Shown here in pieces: positions 1-8,868 of a stretch of 64,000 nt of DNA (its first letter is position 1; each line of letters starts with the position of its first letter). The notes under the pieces are model-generated. The model ran no database searches. It saw only the letters and a list, made by a program, of their open reading frames with translations, and was not told the DNA's origin. Where the stretch lies: the NCBI GenBank assembly GCA_947095535.1, contig OX352773.1, positions 130,477,781 to 130,541,780 on the forward strand, read 5' to 3'. The stretch comes from Poecilobothrus nobilitatus. Its lineage: Eukaryota; Arthropoda; Insecta; Diptera; Dolichopodidae. Both the position numbers and the translations under genes were made by a program.

Positions 1-1015
1 GGCAAGAGCACATAAATCACGTCATTAAAAAGATAACACCGTACATTTTTGTCTTACGTCGCATGAGAAATTTCTTTAATAAATCGGTTCTAAAAATAAT
101 ATATTCTTCATATATACTATCAAATATTATGTATTTTAACCCAATATGGAGTAACACATGTCAAGCTCCTTTAGGCAAACTTGATATAGTTCATAAAAAA
201 GCCATAAAAGCAATTCATAACTATCCTGTTAGAATTCCTACTAATATTCTATACTCTAGCCAATATTTAAGTCTGACAAACATTTGCAAATTAGAATTAT
301 ATATAATAGCATTTAAAATAATTCATAATGAAATTAAGCATAATTTTATACTGAATAGGAGGTTTGAGATTCACAACCATAACACAAGAAATAAAAGTAA
401 TTTTTATTTAACACTTTTTCGAACAAACAGACAAAAAAATAACTGTCTCTACAATAGTTTAAAATTATATAACGAGCTTCCAAACGATATAAAGGAAATA
501 ACCCACTTTTGTACTTTTAAAAGAAAAATTAAAGAAATTATATTAAATTAATAATTAAACAGATGTTTTGGCTTTTGGTTCTGCAATTGGATTTTTTTTT
601 TTCTTTTTTTATTTTATTTTTTTTTCTTTCATTCCTTTTTTTAAGTTTTTAATTACTAGTTATAATTATAGTGCTATATTAAAATAAACTTTTATAATAA
701 AATTGTTGCAAAATATTTCTAACTGAATTTATAAGACCACACAGCTAAAGACCACAAAGCTAAGGTCACAGAAATTTTTTATTTTTCAATTATTTTTTAC
801 ATTAAATTAATAAATCAATATATTCTTTCTTTTTTTTTTCTCTTAGAATAGAATTATACCATAAAACACCAATATTTAATTTGAATTATTATTTTGTTTT
901 TTTCTGGTGTTTTTTGTTTTTGTTTTTTTTTTTTTTGTTTTTAATATATATTAAGAATGTTACCACGTTAATGTATTATTATGAAAAATAAATTAAATGA
1001 TGAAAAAAAAAAAAA
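1..1015 (+). mobile_element. 3' end of a Jockey/CR1-group LINE inserted into the Polinton ATPase gene
   Basis: The segment holds the end of a LINE ORF2 (to 551), a T-rich 3' UTR, an AATAAA signal at 987-992 and a 13-base A run at 1003-1015. Directly after the A run the sequence becomes Polinton ATPase coding sequence that starts in the middle of the domain. The simplest reading is that this LINE inserted into the ATPase gene and that the rest of both LINE and Polinton lies left of the window. The target duplication cannot be seen because the left end is outside. Confidence 0.75.
3..551 (+). CDS. LINE ORF2, C-terminal end of the reverse transcriptase protein (partial)
   Basis: The frame is open from the window edge (no start codon is needed; the first ATG at 63 is internal) and ends at TAA 549-551. 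It matches the thumb/C-terminal part of Jockey/CR1-group ORF2 proteins: an IYSSYI...NPIW block (the usual 'YGxxxW' region), then LxxVHKKAIKAIHNY, then the LNRRFEIHNHNTRNKSN segment (typical 'HNYNTRN' motif) and a final LYNELP...F block. The catalytic RT motifs lie upstream, outside the window. It is intact over its visible length. A related, more decayed copy lies on the minus strand at 22376-23065. Confidence 0.8.
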   Translation, partial: QEHINHVIKKITPYIFVLRRMRNFFNKSVLKIIYSSYILSNIMYFNPIWSNTCQAPLGKLDIVHKKAIKAIHNYPVRIPTNILYSSQYLSLTNICKLELYIIAFKIIHNEIKHNFILNRRFEIHNHNTRNKSNFYLTLFRTNRQKNNCLYNSLKLYNELPNDIKEITHFCTFKRKIKEIILN

Positions 1016-1596
1016 TATATACTACCACATATTAATAGAATTATTTGGTGTAATCCAGACAAAAATGCTGTTCCACTATATATGAAAGATGTTGAATATA
1101 GTAACACTATTCCAGATTTTATTGATAATCAAGAACCTTTGTTAGTTATTATCGAAAATATGATGTTAAGTTCTCATGATAAGTTTGTATGTGATTTATT
1201 TACAGAGCATCACATCATAGAAATTTATCTGTAATATTTGTAACACAAAATGATTTTTACCAGGGTAAATTTTCAAGAGATATTTCACTAAACTGTAAAT
1301 ATTTAGTACTTTTCAAAAATCCAAGAGATAAATCGTAGATATTACCTCTAGCTCGCCAAATATATTCCAATCAAATTAAAGCATTTGAAAAAGTATATAA
1401 TGATGTGACATCAGTCCCATATGGCTATATATTAATAGATCTTACTGAAGACGTTAATGATATATTTCGATTAAGAAGTGATACATTCGGGAAAGGTTTG
1501 TGTTATTGTACGAGAGATCAATTAGAACAATTTGGGGAGGAATATGAAACGTTTGAAGACCAATCAACATATATTGCACCTATTAAAAACCTCTAA
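1016..1596 (+). pseudogene. Polinton packaging ATPase (FtsK/HerA type), C-terminal remnant
   Basis: The family is an A32/HerA-like ATPase that pumps the element's DNA into the capsid. Visible are IIWCNPDKNAVP, a Walker-B-like strand LLVIIENMM (the acidic pair is replaced by E-N), a sensor strand ending VIFVTQNDFYQG, then LVLFKNPRD and PYGYILIDL near the end. The Walker A half is missing because a LINE sits in its place. There is a frameshift near 1215 and an in-frame TAG at 1336-1338, so it cannot make protein. The last open stretch (1405-1596) overlaps the next gene. The family assignment rests on the order of these conserved blocks and on the neighbours. Confidence 0.75.
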
Positions 1597-1867
1597 ACTA
1601 AAATTCCAGAAAGTAATTATAAAACACTGTGACCCTGAAGTAATAAAAACATTTTGCGAAATCTCTTTAAATATTTTTAAAGGTAATTGTAATCTGAATA
1701 AAAAAGCAACAACCCAATTACGAAAGTATAAAAAAGAATTAAGATCACTTATTTGCCGGAAAAAATCTATAAATAGCAAAAGAAAAATTATTATTCAACG
1801 CGGTGGATTTTTATCTGCACTTCTTGGTGCAATACTATCAGGGATAATTGGAAATTTTATAAAATGA
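1544..1867 (+). CDS. Small Polinton virion-associated protein with hydrophobic C-terminus
   Basis: A 107-codon intact ORF; the ATG at 1544 is chosen because the preceding in-frame TTG at 1532 lies inside the ATPase overlap. The N-terminal half is basic and helical (LKTSKLKFQKVIIKH), followed by LRKYKKELRSLICRKKS, a basic linker, and a Gly-rich hydrophobic tail (QRGGFLSALLGAILSGIIG) that could be membrane-active. A small gene of this pattern commonly sits between the ATPase and the structural genes in Polintons and adintoviruses; its function is not established and I do not assign one. Its stop overlaps the next start (ATGA at 1864-1867), a compact virus-like arrangement suggesting termination-reinitiation. 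Confidence 0.7.
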   Translation: MKRLKTNQHILHLLKTSKLKFQKVIIKHCDPEVIKTFCEISLNIFKGNCNLNKKATTQLRKYKKELRSLICRKKSINSKRKIIIQRGGFLSALLGAILSGIIGNFIK

Positions 1868-2879
1868 ATAATACAACATTTAATAAAATGATAATTTTAA
1901 AACCTGAGATTTATGAAAGAATGAAGCAAAATGCAGACATTGAACTCAATGAATTGGATAAAAATATGAAAAATATATTGTTAAATAAACATCTCACGGA
2001 TACTCAAAAATGGTATTTATACAGACAAAATTTATTTAAAATAAGAAACAAAAAACGACAACTTCCTAGAAATAAAGAGGAGAAAATAAAAATTACGGAA
2101 ACAAAAGGTACTCAAACTCGTGCAAAACCAATGTATATAGATGCGGAAACTCAATCGCATTTTCCTGAATATAAGAATGTTGGAATACAAGTTGTTCCTG
2201 AAGAAGAAGAAGTATATGAAAAAGAAGCTGATGACGAAGTATTTGATGATGAAATTCAGGAAAATGTTTTAACAAAAGCATTGTCAGCTGCTTCAGTTGG
2301 AGAACGTCTTAGAAAAAGAAAATCAATTAGAAATCAAAATCGAAATGATACCTTATCGAAAATTTGATAATGGTTATATACCTATGCTGAACCTGCGAAA
2401 ACAAAAAATGCTGAAAATGTTTTAAATGCCTTAAAAAATATTATTATTAGAGCTAAAGTTATACCAAAAAATATTTACTCTGATCAAGGCAAGGAATTTT
2501 TTAATTTACAATTTCAAAATTATATGAAAGAAAAATCAATCAATCATTATCACACATTTAGCGAATTAAAAGCATCAATTGTTGAATTATACAATTATTA
2601 ATAAAAGAATATAATTCAACAAAACATAGCACAACAAAACTTCCTCCTGAAAAAATTACAAAGAAAAACGAAAAAAATATACTGCGGAATGTATATACTG
2701 AGCCCAATGTACAAATTTTTGAAACTGATACAGGAGACATTATAACTGTTCCTTTAGATACCCCAAGCCCACCAACGAAAAAAGAAAAAACTATAAATAG
2801 CAAAGAGTTGAATAATTCATCAAGACGTGTTTTAAGGTCAGCAGTAGGTAATACTCAAACAGAACTTAATTTTCCTTAG
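1864..2879 (+). pseudogene. Polinton virion-region gene split by an internal integrase-derived insert
   Basis: ORF 1864-2367 starts with the ATGA overlap and encodes a charged protein: an N-terminal helical part (about residues 1-65, LTDTQKWYLYRQNLFK), a Thr/Glu-rich middle and an acidic block (EEEEVYEKEADDEVFDDE). At about 2341 the sequence changes to integrase-derived DNA and the ORF stops after eight more codons. After the insert ends near 2703, a frame open to TAG 2877-2879 gives a Pro/Lys/Ser tail (...PSPPTKKEK..., SSRRVLRSAVG) that looks like the gene's original C-terminus. So the gene is interrupted rather than simply truncated. Proteins of this type follow the small gene above in related elements; the role is unknown. 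Confidence 0.65.
2341..2703 (+). repeat. Second copy of an integrase segment (source region about 7643-8113)
   Basis: This 363-bp stretch is nearly identical to the element's own integrase gene, including the SDQGKEF coding block. It lacks two internal pieces present in the source: about 35-45 bp around 7675-7712 and about 85 bp around 7921-8005. The left junction is at CGAAATGATACCTT and the right one at TATACTGAGCC. Because 7910-7912 reads TAA in the source and TCA here, the copying preceded at least that nonsense mutation, or the copy reverted. See findings. Confidence 0.85.
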
Positions 2880-2936
2880 TGATTATTTTACTTAGTCATC
2901 TATCCAGAAAATTCATTATCATCTTTTACAAATAAA

Positions 2937-3749
2937 ATGAATAAATACATGTGTGATTCAAGGTGGAAAGTAGGTATTTCAGAAATGTATGTTAATGATT
3001 CTGTTCCAAATGTATATGGTGAAGAATGGGAAAAAAGTGCTCAAATATTTATTAAAGGTATGCAGAAAGATATGATAGGAGTTGGAACATCATATATTCC
3101 ATACATAGAAAAACAAATGATATGCTGGAAAGTTTTTCTACTACCAACACTAATTCAAAATATACGCCCACTTAATAAGTTTACAAGAAAAGAAGTTGAA
3201 CGACAGTTGATTTGGGGAATTTTTAATTTTATTAACGATGAAGTTCATTATACACAACCAACAAAAGCTGAGGAGATGCCTAAAAATTTAAGTTACACCA
3301 CAATATGTGTTAATAAGCCTAAAATATATATAAAAATAAGAGCAAATTACGCTTATACCCTCGAGGGACTTTTGACAAAATGTTTCAATCAAGTATCTTT
3401 TAAAGTTACAGATTTAAAAAAATATAAATCACGTGTAATAGAAGCTTTCAAAACTTTTATAGATAGTGTACAATTGATTCCCATTAGTAAACCAGATATG
3501 TTTTTTATACACACAGACATAATTGAACCGCAAAAAATAGGTGATAAAGATATAAGGTGTTTAAGATCTGTTAACATACAAAATTCTTTCACTGATACTG
3601 TAAAAGAATTCAGTAATATTCAATATTGCAATGTGGAGAAATCATTTAATAACATTTCATTACTTTTATGTGATAAATATGGATACAAAATAAACTTTTC
3701 CAATAGTTCAATTCCAATAAAAATTGTATTACATTTAAAAAAAGTATAA
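2937..3749 (+). CDS. Conserved Polinton structural-region protein, about 270 residues
   Basis: Open from 2883 after a TGA, with the first ATG at 2937. Conservation suggests the protein once began upstream: the codons just before the ATG read YPENSLSSFTNK, and the following MCDSRWKVGISEMYVND completes the 'YPxNTxxxFxxxL...WxVxLxEI' N-terminal signature I know from Polinton/Maverick proteins in this position. No ATG remains in the upstream part, so the native start may be lost. The rest shows no stops. It probably acts in the virion (often described as a conserved structural protein of unknown fold). Its neighbours, PX-like protein and capsid protein, are on the same strand. Confidence 0.65.
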   Translation: MNKYMCDSRWKVGISEMYVNDSVPNVYGEEWEKSAQIFIKGMQKDMIGVGTSYIPYIEKQMICWKVFLLPTLIQNIRPLNKFTRKEVERQLIWGIFNFINDEVHYTQPTKAEEMPKNLSYTTICVNKPKIYIKIRANYAYTLEGLLTKCFNQVSFKVTDLKKYKSRVIEAFKTFIDSVQLIPISKPDMFFIHTDIIEPQKIGDKDIRCLRSVNIQNSFTDTVKEFSNIQYCNVEKSFNNISLLLCDKYGYKINFSNSSIPIKIVLHLKKV

Positions 3750-3795
3750 ATAAAAGCGATTTTACAAAACTATATATTATTTTATTTTATTCATT

Positions 3796-4236
3796 ATGGA
3801 GAGAGCGTACTACAAATATTATTTAGTTCAATCAGGAAAAGGTCTTGAGGATATTGGTCCTTTGTTACACTCAATTGTACCTTACCAAAGGGGACGAGGG
3901 TTAGGGAGCTTTTTCGGTAGTCTTTTTAGATATTTAAAACCAATATTTACGTCTGGAGCTAATATATTAAAAAAAGAGGTTATTAACTCTGGTATTAATG
4001 CATTATCTGATATTGCCACAGGTGCAAATGTAAAAGAAGTGGTTCAAGATCGAAGTAAAGAGATAATGAAAAATGTAAAACGAGGTGCAGTTCGGACACT
4101 CAATGAAATGTATGGACAAGGCAAAAGAAAACGAAGAAAACCTATAAAAAGACCTCTCATTAATAATTTAAATTATTTTACGTCGAAGCGACGCAAAGTT
4201 AATAACAAAAACAAACAAAAAGATATTTTTGAATAA
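3796..4236 (+). CDS. PX-like minor capsid/core protein, 146 residues
   Basis: Intact ORF from ATG 3796. The N-terminus YYKYYLVQSGKGLEDIGPLL is followed by YQRGRGLGSFFGSLFRYLKP, then an Ala/Gly-poor helical part (ANILKKEVINSGINALSDIA) and a strongly basic tail (GKRKRRKPIKR, TSKRRKVN). This layout (Tyr-rich start, GRGxGSFFGxLFRxxxP, basic nuclear-localisation/DNA-binding tail) is characteristic of Polinton PX-type proteins, which resemble adenoviral core/minor capsid proteins. Only two bases separate its stop from the capsid ATG at 4239. Confidence 0.75.
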   Translation: MERAYYKYYLVQSGKGLEDIGPLLHSIVPYQRGRGLGSFFGSLFRYLKPIFTSGANILKKEVINSGINALSDIATGANVKEVVQDRSKEIMKNVKRGAVRTLNEMYGQGKRKRRKPIKRPLINNLNYFTSKRRKVNNKNKQKDIFE

Positions 4237-4238
4237 TT

Positions 4239-5549
4239 ATGATTGAATGTATGAAATCAGAGCTTGATATTTTTAAAACACAGCCTATTCAGTCAAGTAT
4301 TTTAAGATCTGAAGAAGTTTCCTATAACCCTATTACTTCTTTAGATAATCCATCTGTCATAGAATTTCTTTCACTAGGGCACGGTGATACATATAGAGAC
4401 TTGTCTTCGACATATCTAAAATTAAAAGTACAAATTTTAAAAAAAGATGGAACTCAATGGAATAAAAATAAAAAAAAACTGATGGAACACCTATACAACA
4501 ACAGAGTGTGGTTAATAATATGTTACATTCATTAATAAAACAATGCAATGTTCAACTAAATGGAAAGAATATATCTCCATCAGATGGCAATTATCATTAC
4601 AGAACTTATATTGAATCATTGTTAAATTATGGTACGGATGCTGCTACAACGCATTTGGAGTGTGGTGGCAGGTGGATGGATGTTAAATAAGCCAAATATA
4701 GCAAAAACAGATAATAGTGGTTCAAAAGAACGTCAAAAATTATACCAAAATAGCAATGTAGTGGAACTTATGGGGAAACTACATTTAGAAATGTTTAACC
4801 AACCTACACTTCTCATAAACAATGTCGATGTTCGAGTTATTCTAACATTAGAAAAACCAGATTTTTACCTCTTTGCAGATGATACTGATGAATCTCAACT
4901 GAAAATTTTAGAAGCCACTTTATTTATGAGACATGTAACAATTAATCCTAGTGTGCTATTAGCACATAATGCTGTATTGGAAAAAACTAATGCCAAATAC
5001 AATTACAAACGGGTAGAGATAAAAACTTTTACCATTCCACAGAATAGTTCATCAATATCACTTGATAATGTTTTTATTGGACACTTGCCAAACACAATCA
5101 GTTTTTGCATGACAGAAAATACAGGTTACTCTGCAAAAAGGTCAAAAAACCCATACAATTTTAAACATTTTGATATTTCACAATTTGTGTTAAACGTAAA
5201 CGGTGTTCAAATACCTAATTCAGCAATTGAAACCAGTTTTTTAGATGAAAATAATTGCTGTACAAGAGCATACAGTACACTTTTTTCAGGAACTGGAATT
5301 TACCATAATGATAAAGGTCATCAGATAACAAAAACCATGTTTAGTAATGGGTTTTTCATTCTAGCTTTGGATTTAACTCCAGGTGCATCAGGAAATGAAG
5401 TGTGTCAAGGTCTACTAAATCAAGGTACAGTTAGAATTGAGGCAAGGCTATCAAAACCACTTACATCTACACTGACTGCTATTGTTTATGGAGAATTTTA
5501 TGCAAGTTTACACATTGATAAAAACCGAAATATATTCTCAAACCTATAA
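4239..5549 (+). pseudogene. Polinton capsid protein, F54H12.2-like, with two frameshifts
   Basis: The coding path runs from ATG 4239 to TAA 5547-5549, about 436 codons, which is the usual length of the family. Frame changes occur at a nine-A run (4470-4478) and again between about 4665 and 4690; the second restores the starting frame. Recognisable blocks are the N-terminal CMKSELDIF...PIQSSI, the central ESLLNYGTDA, and the C-terminal SKNPYNFKHFDI, YSTLFSGTG, FILALDLTPG and YGEFYASLHIDKNRN. In the literature such proteins are assigned to the icosahedral capsid; from sequence alone I cannot say whether major capsid or penton. The A-run break could also be a sequencing error, but the second break needs an independent event. 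Confidence 0.8.
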
Positions 5550-5586
5550 ATAGCATCCATAAAAGTAAATTTGAATATTTGACAAA

Positions 5587-5913
5587 ATGTCTTGTGCACT
5601 TCTGGTTGTAACATTTTGTAGTGATGATAATAATACTTTGTTTGCGACAGATATTTGTATAGTTGGTTTTAAAGAACCTTGTAAAAAGTTTGTAAAAGAG
5701 CTCAAGTATAAATTTCCAACTGGTGATTTTATAAATGATAATTTTGATAATTACTCTTTTGGAACTGTGTACAACGATAAAATAAATAAAGAGCTCTGTC
5801 ATATACTAGATAAATTTGATGTTATTATAACAAATAAATAAATCAAAAAAGAGTTTTTATCAAATTATATTAAAGAAACAACTAAAGTATATGACTTGAG
5901 TCAATTTGATTGA
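5587..5913 (+). pseudogene. Small unknown Polinton gene with one premature stop
   Basis: ATG 5587 opens 84 codons to TAA 5839-5841; the same frame then continues for 23 more sense codons to TGA 5911-5913, just before the protease ATG. The continuation has the same Lys/Asp/Phe-rich composition, so the stop at 5839 looks like a nonsense mutation in a protein of about 107 residues. It starts with a hydrophobic strand (CALLVVTFCSDD). I do not recognise a domain. It lies between capsid and protease on the same strand. Confidence 0.45.
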
Positions 5914-6422
5914 TGAATACCCTAGAGATAAGTGACGTATTAAGATGTAAACACACACGTAAAGTTTTTAAAGGAGTTTTTACTCTGGATCAACTCTCCA
6001 GAATAATTGAAAAACAAACTTTTTTAATTGTAAACACTGATAAATCAAAAGATGCGGGAACACATTGGTTAGCTATTTTTAAGCCAAAGAATGGCTGTGT
6101 TGAATATTTTGATTCGTTTGGTAGAAAACCAGATAAATTAGAAGTTTTAAGTTACTTAAAAAATCAATGTATAATTTTTAATAAGAAATAGTTACAAAGT
6201 AACTATTCAGATGTCTGTGGGCAATATTGTTGTGTTTATACGTGGTATAGATGTTGCAGTTATAGTATGAACGCTTTTTTAAAAAAATTTAATAAAGGAA
6301 ATCAACTAGAAAACGATAAGTATATTTTAAGTACCTTTAAAATGTATTTGGAAAATATAACTCATTACAAATTTGTGTTCCTAAAACGTATAAATAATAA
6401 AAAGAATATAAACAGGTTTTAG
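5913..6422 (+). pseudogene. Adenain-type cysteine protease (Polinton PRO), one nonsense codon
   Basis: Starts at ATG 5913 (the TTG at 5910 is not needed) and reads to TAG 6420-6422, about 169 codons, interrupted once by TAG 6189-6191. The active-site pattern of adenovirus-type maturation proteases is visible: the catalytic His in GTHWLAIF, the acidic partner in VEYFDSFG, and, beyond the premature stop, the Cys region SDVCGQYC. The enzyme would cleave capsid precursors. Because the stop removes the catalytic Cys, the gene is dead unless read through. The next gene begins 12 bases downstream. Confidence 0.85.
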
Positions 6423-6434
6423 TAAAATTAAAGA

Positions 6435-6998
6435 ATGGTAGCACCAGGTCAGAACACAAATTTATTGCTAAGTTACACATATTTTCTCAATAAGAGTCAT
6501 ACATTAAAAATTGCTGTTGGATTTGATTGTGAGTCATTTGAAGCCTCAAGTATAATTCACCGTATTGGTAAAAAGTTAATTGCCTTAAAATATCATGAAT
6601 GGAATAAATTTTATTACGAATTTAACAAAAAACTCGATAAGCTGATAATAAAAGATATAAAACAGAACTTTCATCATGGGCTAAAATCAGCGAACAGGCA
6701 AATTATAAGTATTAACACAGAAGAAGCAGAGCAGTTTTACAATTTAAGCGATTTTCTTCACGCAGTGATGACCTATTATAAATCTGCTGAGTTAAATGTA
6801 AAAGACTATGTTCGGGAATATCTAAATTTATGTGTCGAACAACAAGTATTTAGGTTAGAAAGAGAAATTTATGTACCAATACAACGTTTTAGTGTACAAT
6901 GTAATTATTCAAGGTTATTTTTTGAAATTCCTGTAATTTTAAAGGAACAAATCTGTAATATTCTACATAAAACAAACAAAATAAATCACAACAAATAA
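6435..6998 (+). CDS. Unknown intact Polinton ORF, 187 residues
   Basis: ATG 6435 to TAA 6996-6998, with no internal stop. It begins with a short hydrophobic stretch (TNLLLSYTYFLN), then mixed helices including SDFLHAVMTYYKSAELNVKDYVREYLNL, and ends basic. I recognise no domain. It sits between the protease and the integrase on the same strand and is one of the few undamaged frames in the element, so it may be a genuine virion or accessory gene. An alternative is a chance ORF, but 187 codons in AT-rich DNA with this amino-acid balance makes that unlikely. Confidence 0.55.
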   Translation: MVAPGQNTNLLLSYTYFLNKSHTLKIAVGFDCESFEASSIIHRIGKKLIALKYHEWNKFYYEFNKKLDKLIIKDIKQNFHHGLKSANRQIISINTEEAEQFYNLSDFLHAVMTYYKSAELNVKDYVREYLNLCVEQQVFRLEREIYVPIQRFSVQCNYSRLFFEIPVILKEQICNILHKTNKINHNK

Positions 6999-7063
6999 TA
7001 TAAAAAATTTTATTTTTTATTTATATGTTTTAGATAGACAAATATTTTTCTGTACACCTTTCA

Positions 7064-7345
7064 TTAAAATAATAAATCATTGAAATAATCAAGATCTCCC
7101 TGCTGATTATTTATGTCCCAAATCTCATTAAATGGAACTGCTTCCTCATCTTCCTCAATTTCTTCTTCCACTTCTTCTACTTCGTCTTCTAATTCAACTA
7201 TCTGGAACGGTGGTATAAATTCCTCAGTTTCTGCTAAATCTTCGTCGTCCATGGTGGACGTAATTTCATTTTCTTGTATCTGACCTTGTGTATTTACATC
7301 ATCTACAGTTAATTTAAATGGAAATGATGTGGAATCAGACAGCAT
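7064..7345 (-). CDS. Acidic antisense ORF, 93 residues
   Basis: On the minus strand from ATG 7345 to TAA at 7064. It is very acidic: about residues 40-70 are mostly Glu/Asp (ELEDEVEEVEEEIEEDEEA), followed by aromatic residues near the end (EIWDIN, LDYFNDLLF). Acid clusters mixed with bulky hydrophobics recall transcription-activation regions, but that is only an analogy. The codons just before the ATG (LTAQQLTE) are also open, but no earlier ATG exists before a TAA. It is the only minus-strand gene in the left half of the element. Confidence 0.45.
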   Translation of the reverse strand: MLSDSTSFPFKLTVDDVNTQGQIQENEITSTMDDEDLAETEEFIPPFQIVELEDEVEEVEEEIEEDEEAVPFNEIWDINNQQGDLDYFNDLLF

Positions 7346-7535
7346 TTCAGTGAGTTGTTGAGCAGTCAGAATGGAAATGAATTAAATTTGAAAATAAAAG
7401 TTGAGTTATATACTCATGTAGAAAAGTATAAAAGCAAATTAAACTCAATTAGATGATTAGTTTAAACCATGCTTTGGTCTATCATTTTATGTATAATAAT
7501 TGTTATAACATTACCTTTAACATTTTTAAAACAAA

Positions 7536-8441
7536 ATGTCAAGAGCTCAAATAGTGACTGAAATTCATAGACAGGCAAGACATAAATTTCTTAGAAGAAA
7601 ATTCAAACAGGTCTAAATGACACGTGGCAAATCGATTTAGTCGAAATGATACCTTGTAATTTTAATAATGGTTATAAATATATGCTGACGGTCATTGATA
7701 CTTTTTCCAAATATGCCTATGCTGAACCTGTGAAAACAAAAAATGCTGAAAATGTTTTAAATGCCTTAAAAACAATTATTATTAGAGCTAAAGTTATACC
7801 AAAAAATATTCACTCTGATCAAGGCAAGGAATTTTTTAATTTACAATTTCAAAATTATATGAAAGAAAAATCAATCAATCATTATCACACATTTAGCGAA
7901 TTAAAAGCATAAATTGTTGAACGATTTAACCGTACATTGAAAAATTCTATGTGGAAAAAATTTAGTTTAAACGGGAATTATAAATGGTTACCTATTATAC
8001 AACCATTAATAAAAGAATATAATTCAACAAAACATAGCACAACAAAACTTCCTCCTGAAAAAATTACAAAGAAAAACGAAAAAAATATACTGCGGAATGT
8101 ATATACTGAGCCTTAAATTTTTCAAAAAAGTAAATATAAAACTGGAAATTTTGTAAGAATAAGTAAATATAAAGGTCATTTCGAAAAAGGTTAGCAACCG
8201 AACTGAAGTATTTGAGATTGATAAAATCAATAATACTTATCCTGTTACATATCAATTATCGGACTATACTGCTACGCCAATTTCTGGGGGTTTTTATCAA
8301 GCTGAGCTTACACCTGTAAAATAACCAGATACTTATCTTGTAGAAAAAATTCTGAAAAAGCAAGGAAATAGAGTTCTTGTTAAATGGCTAGGTTTTGATG
8401 ACACACATAATACTTGGATAAATTCAACAAATATTGTTTAA
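7536..8441 (+). pseudogene. Polinton retrovirus-like integrase with C-terminal chromodomain
   Basis: A DDE-family integrase that would insert the element into host DNA. ATG 7536 begins a basic N-terminus; a frameshift near 7605 leads into TWQIDLVEM (first catalytic Asp), MLTVIDTFSKYAYAEP, HSDQGKEFFN (second Asp) and, past TAA 7910-7912, VERFNRTLK (catalytic Glu). A KTGNFVRISKYKG SH3-like segment follows TAA 8114-8116, then TAG 8192-8194 and another shift. The end (about 8330-8438) is a chromodomain: YLVEKILKKQGNRVLVKWLGFDD...TWIN. So all domains can be traced, but at least five lesions make it non-functional. Confidence 0.85.
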
Positions 8442-8868
8442 TATCTGTAAAATAAAACTCTAATAAACACCTGAAAATAAAACTTGAAAACATCTGAAAA
8501 ATAAAATAAAATCTTAACGTCTGAAAAATCAAATAAAATCTTAACATCTGAAAAATGAAAATAAAATTAAAACAGTAGAAAATTTCTTTGAAATAAAATT
8601 TTTTTTATTCATAATAAAATTAGTCTAAAACTATTACTGATTTGTGTCGAATTCAAAATCACCACGTTCTTCTTTTAAATTTAATTGGCTTTCCTCATTT
8701 ATGATGCGGTTTCCAATTTCCAACTTTTTGATGCGGTATAAATATAGTATTATTTAGGGTCTCGAAGACCCATTTTTTACAGTAAACGGTGTTTAACTTT
8801 TTAATTTTATTTATTTTATAGAGCCTACTTGGCTCCATATCTTTAACTTTTAAAAATTAAAAAAATGT
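8442..8868. other. Non-coding spacer with short tandem repeat and two stem-loops
   Basis: No ORF of note. Positions 8487-8575 hold three imperfect copies of a 26-28 bp repeat with core AAATCTTAACATCTGAAAAAT. Two compact hairpins follow: GGGTC-tcgaa-GACCC at 8757-8771 and GAGCC-tactt-GGCTC at 8821-8835. The spacer separates the plus-strand integrase from the 3' end of the minus-strand Gln-rich ORF, so transcription converges on it. Confidence 0.5.
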
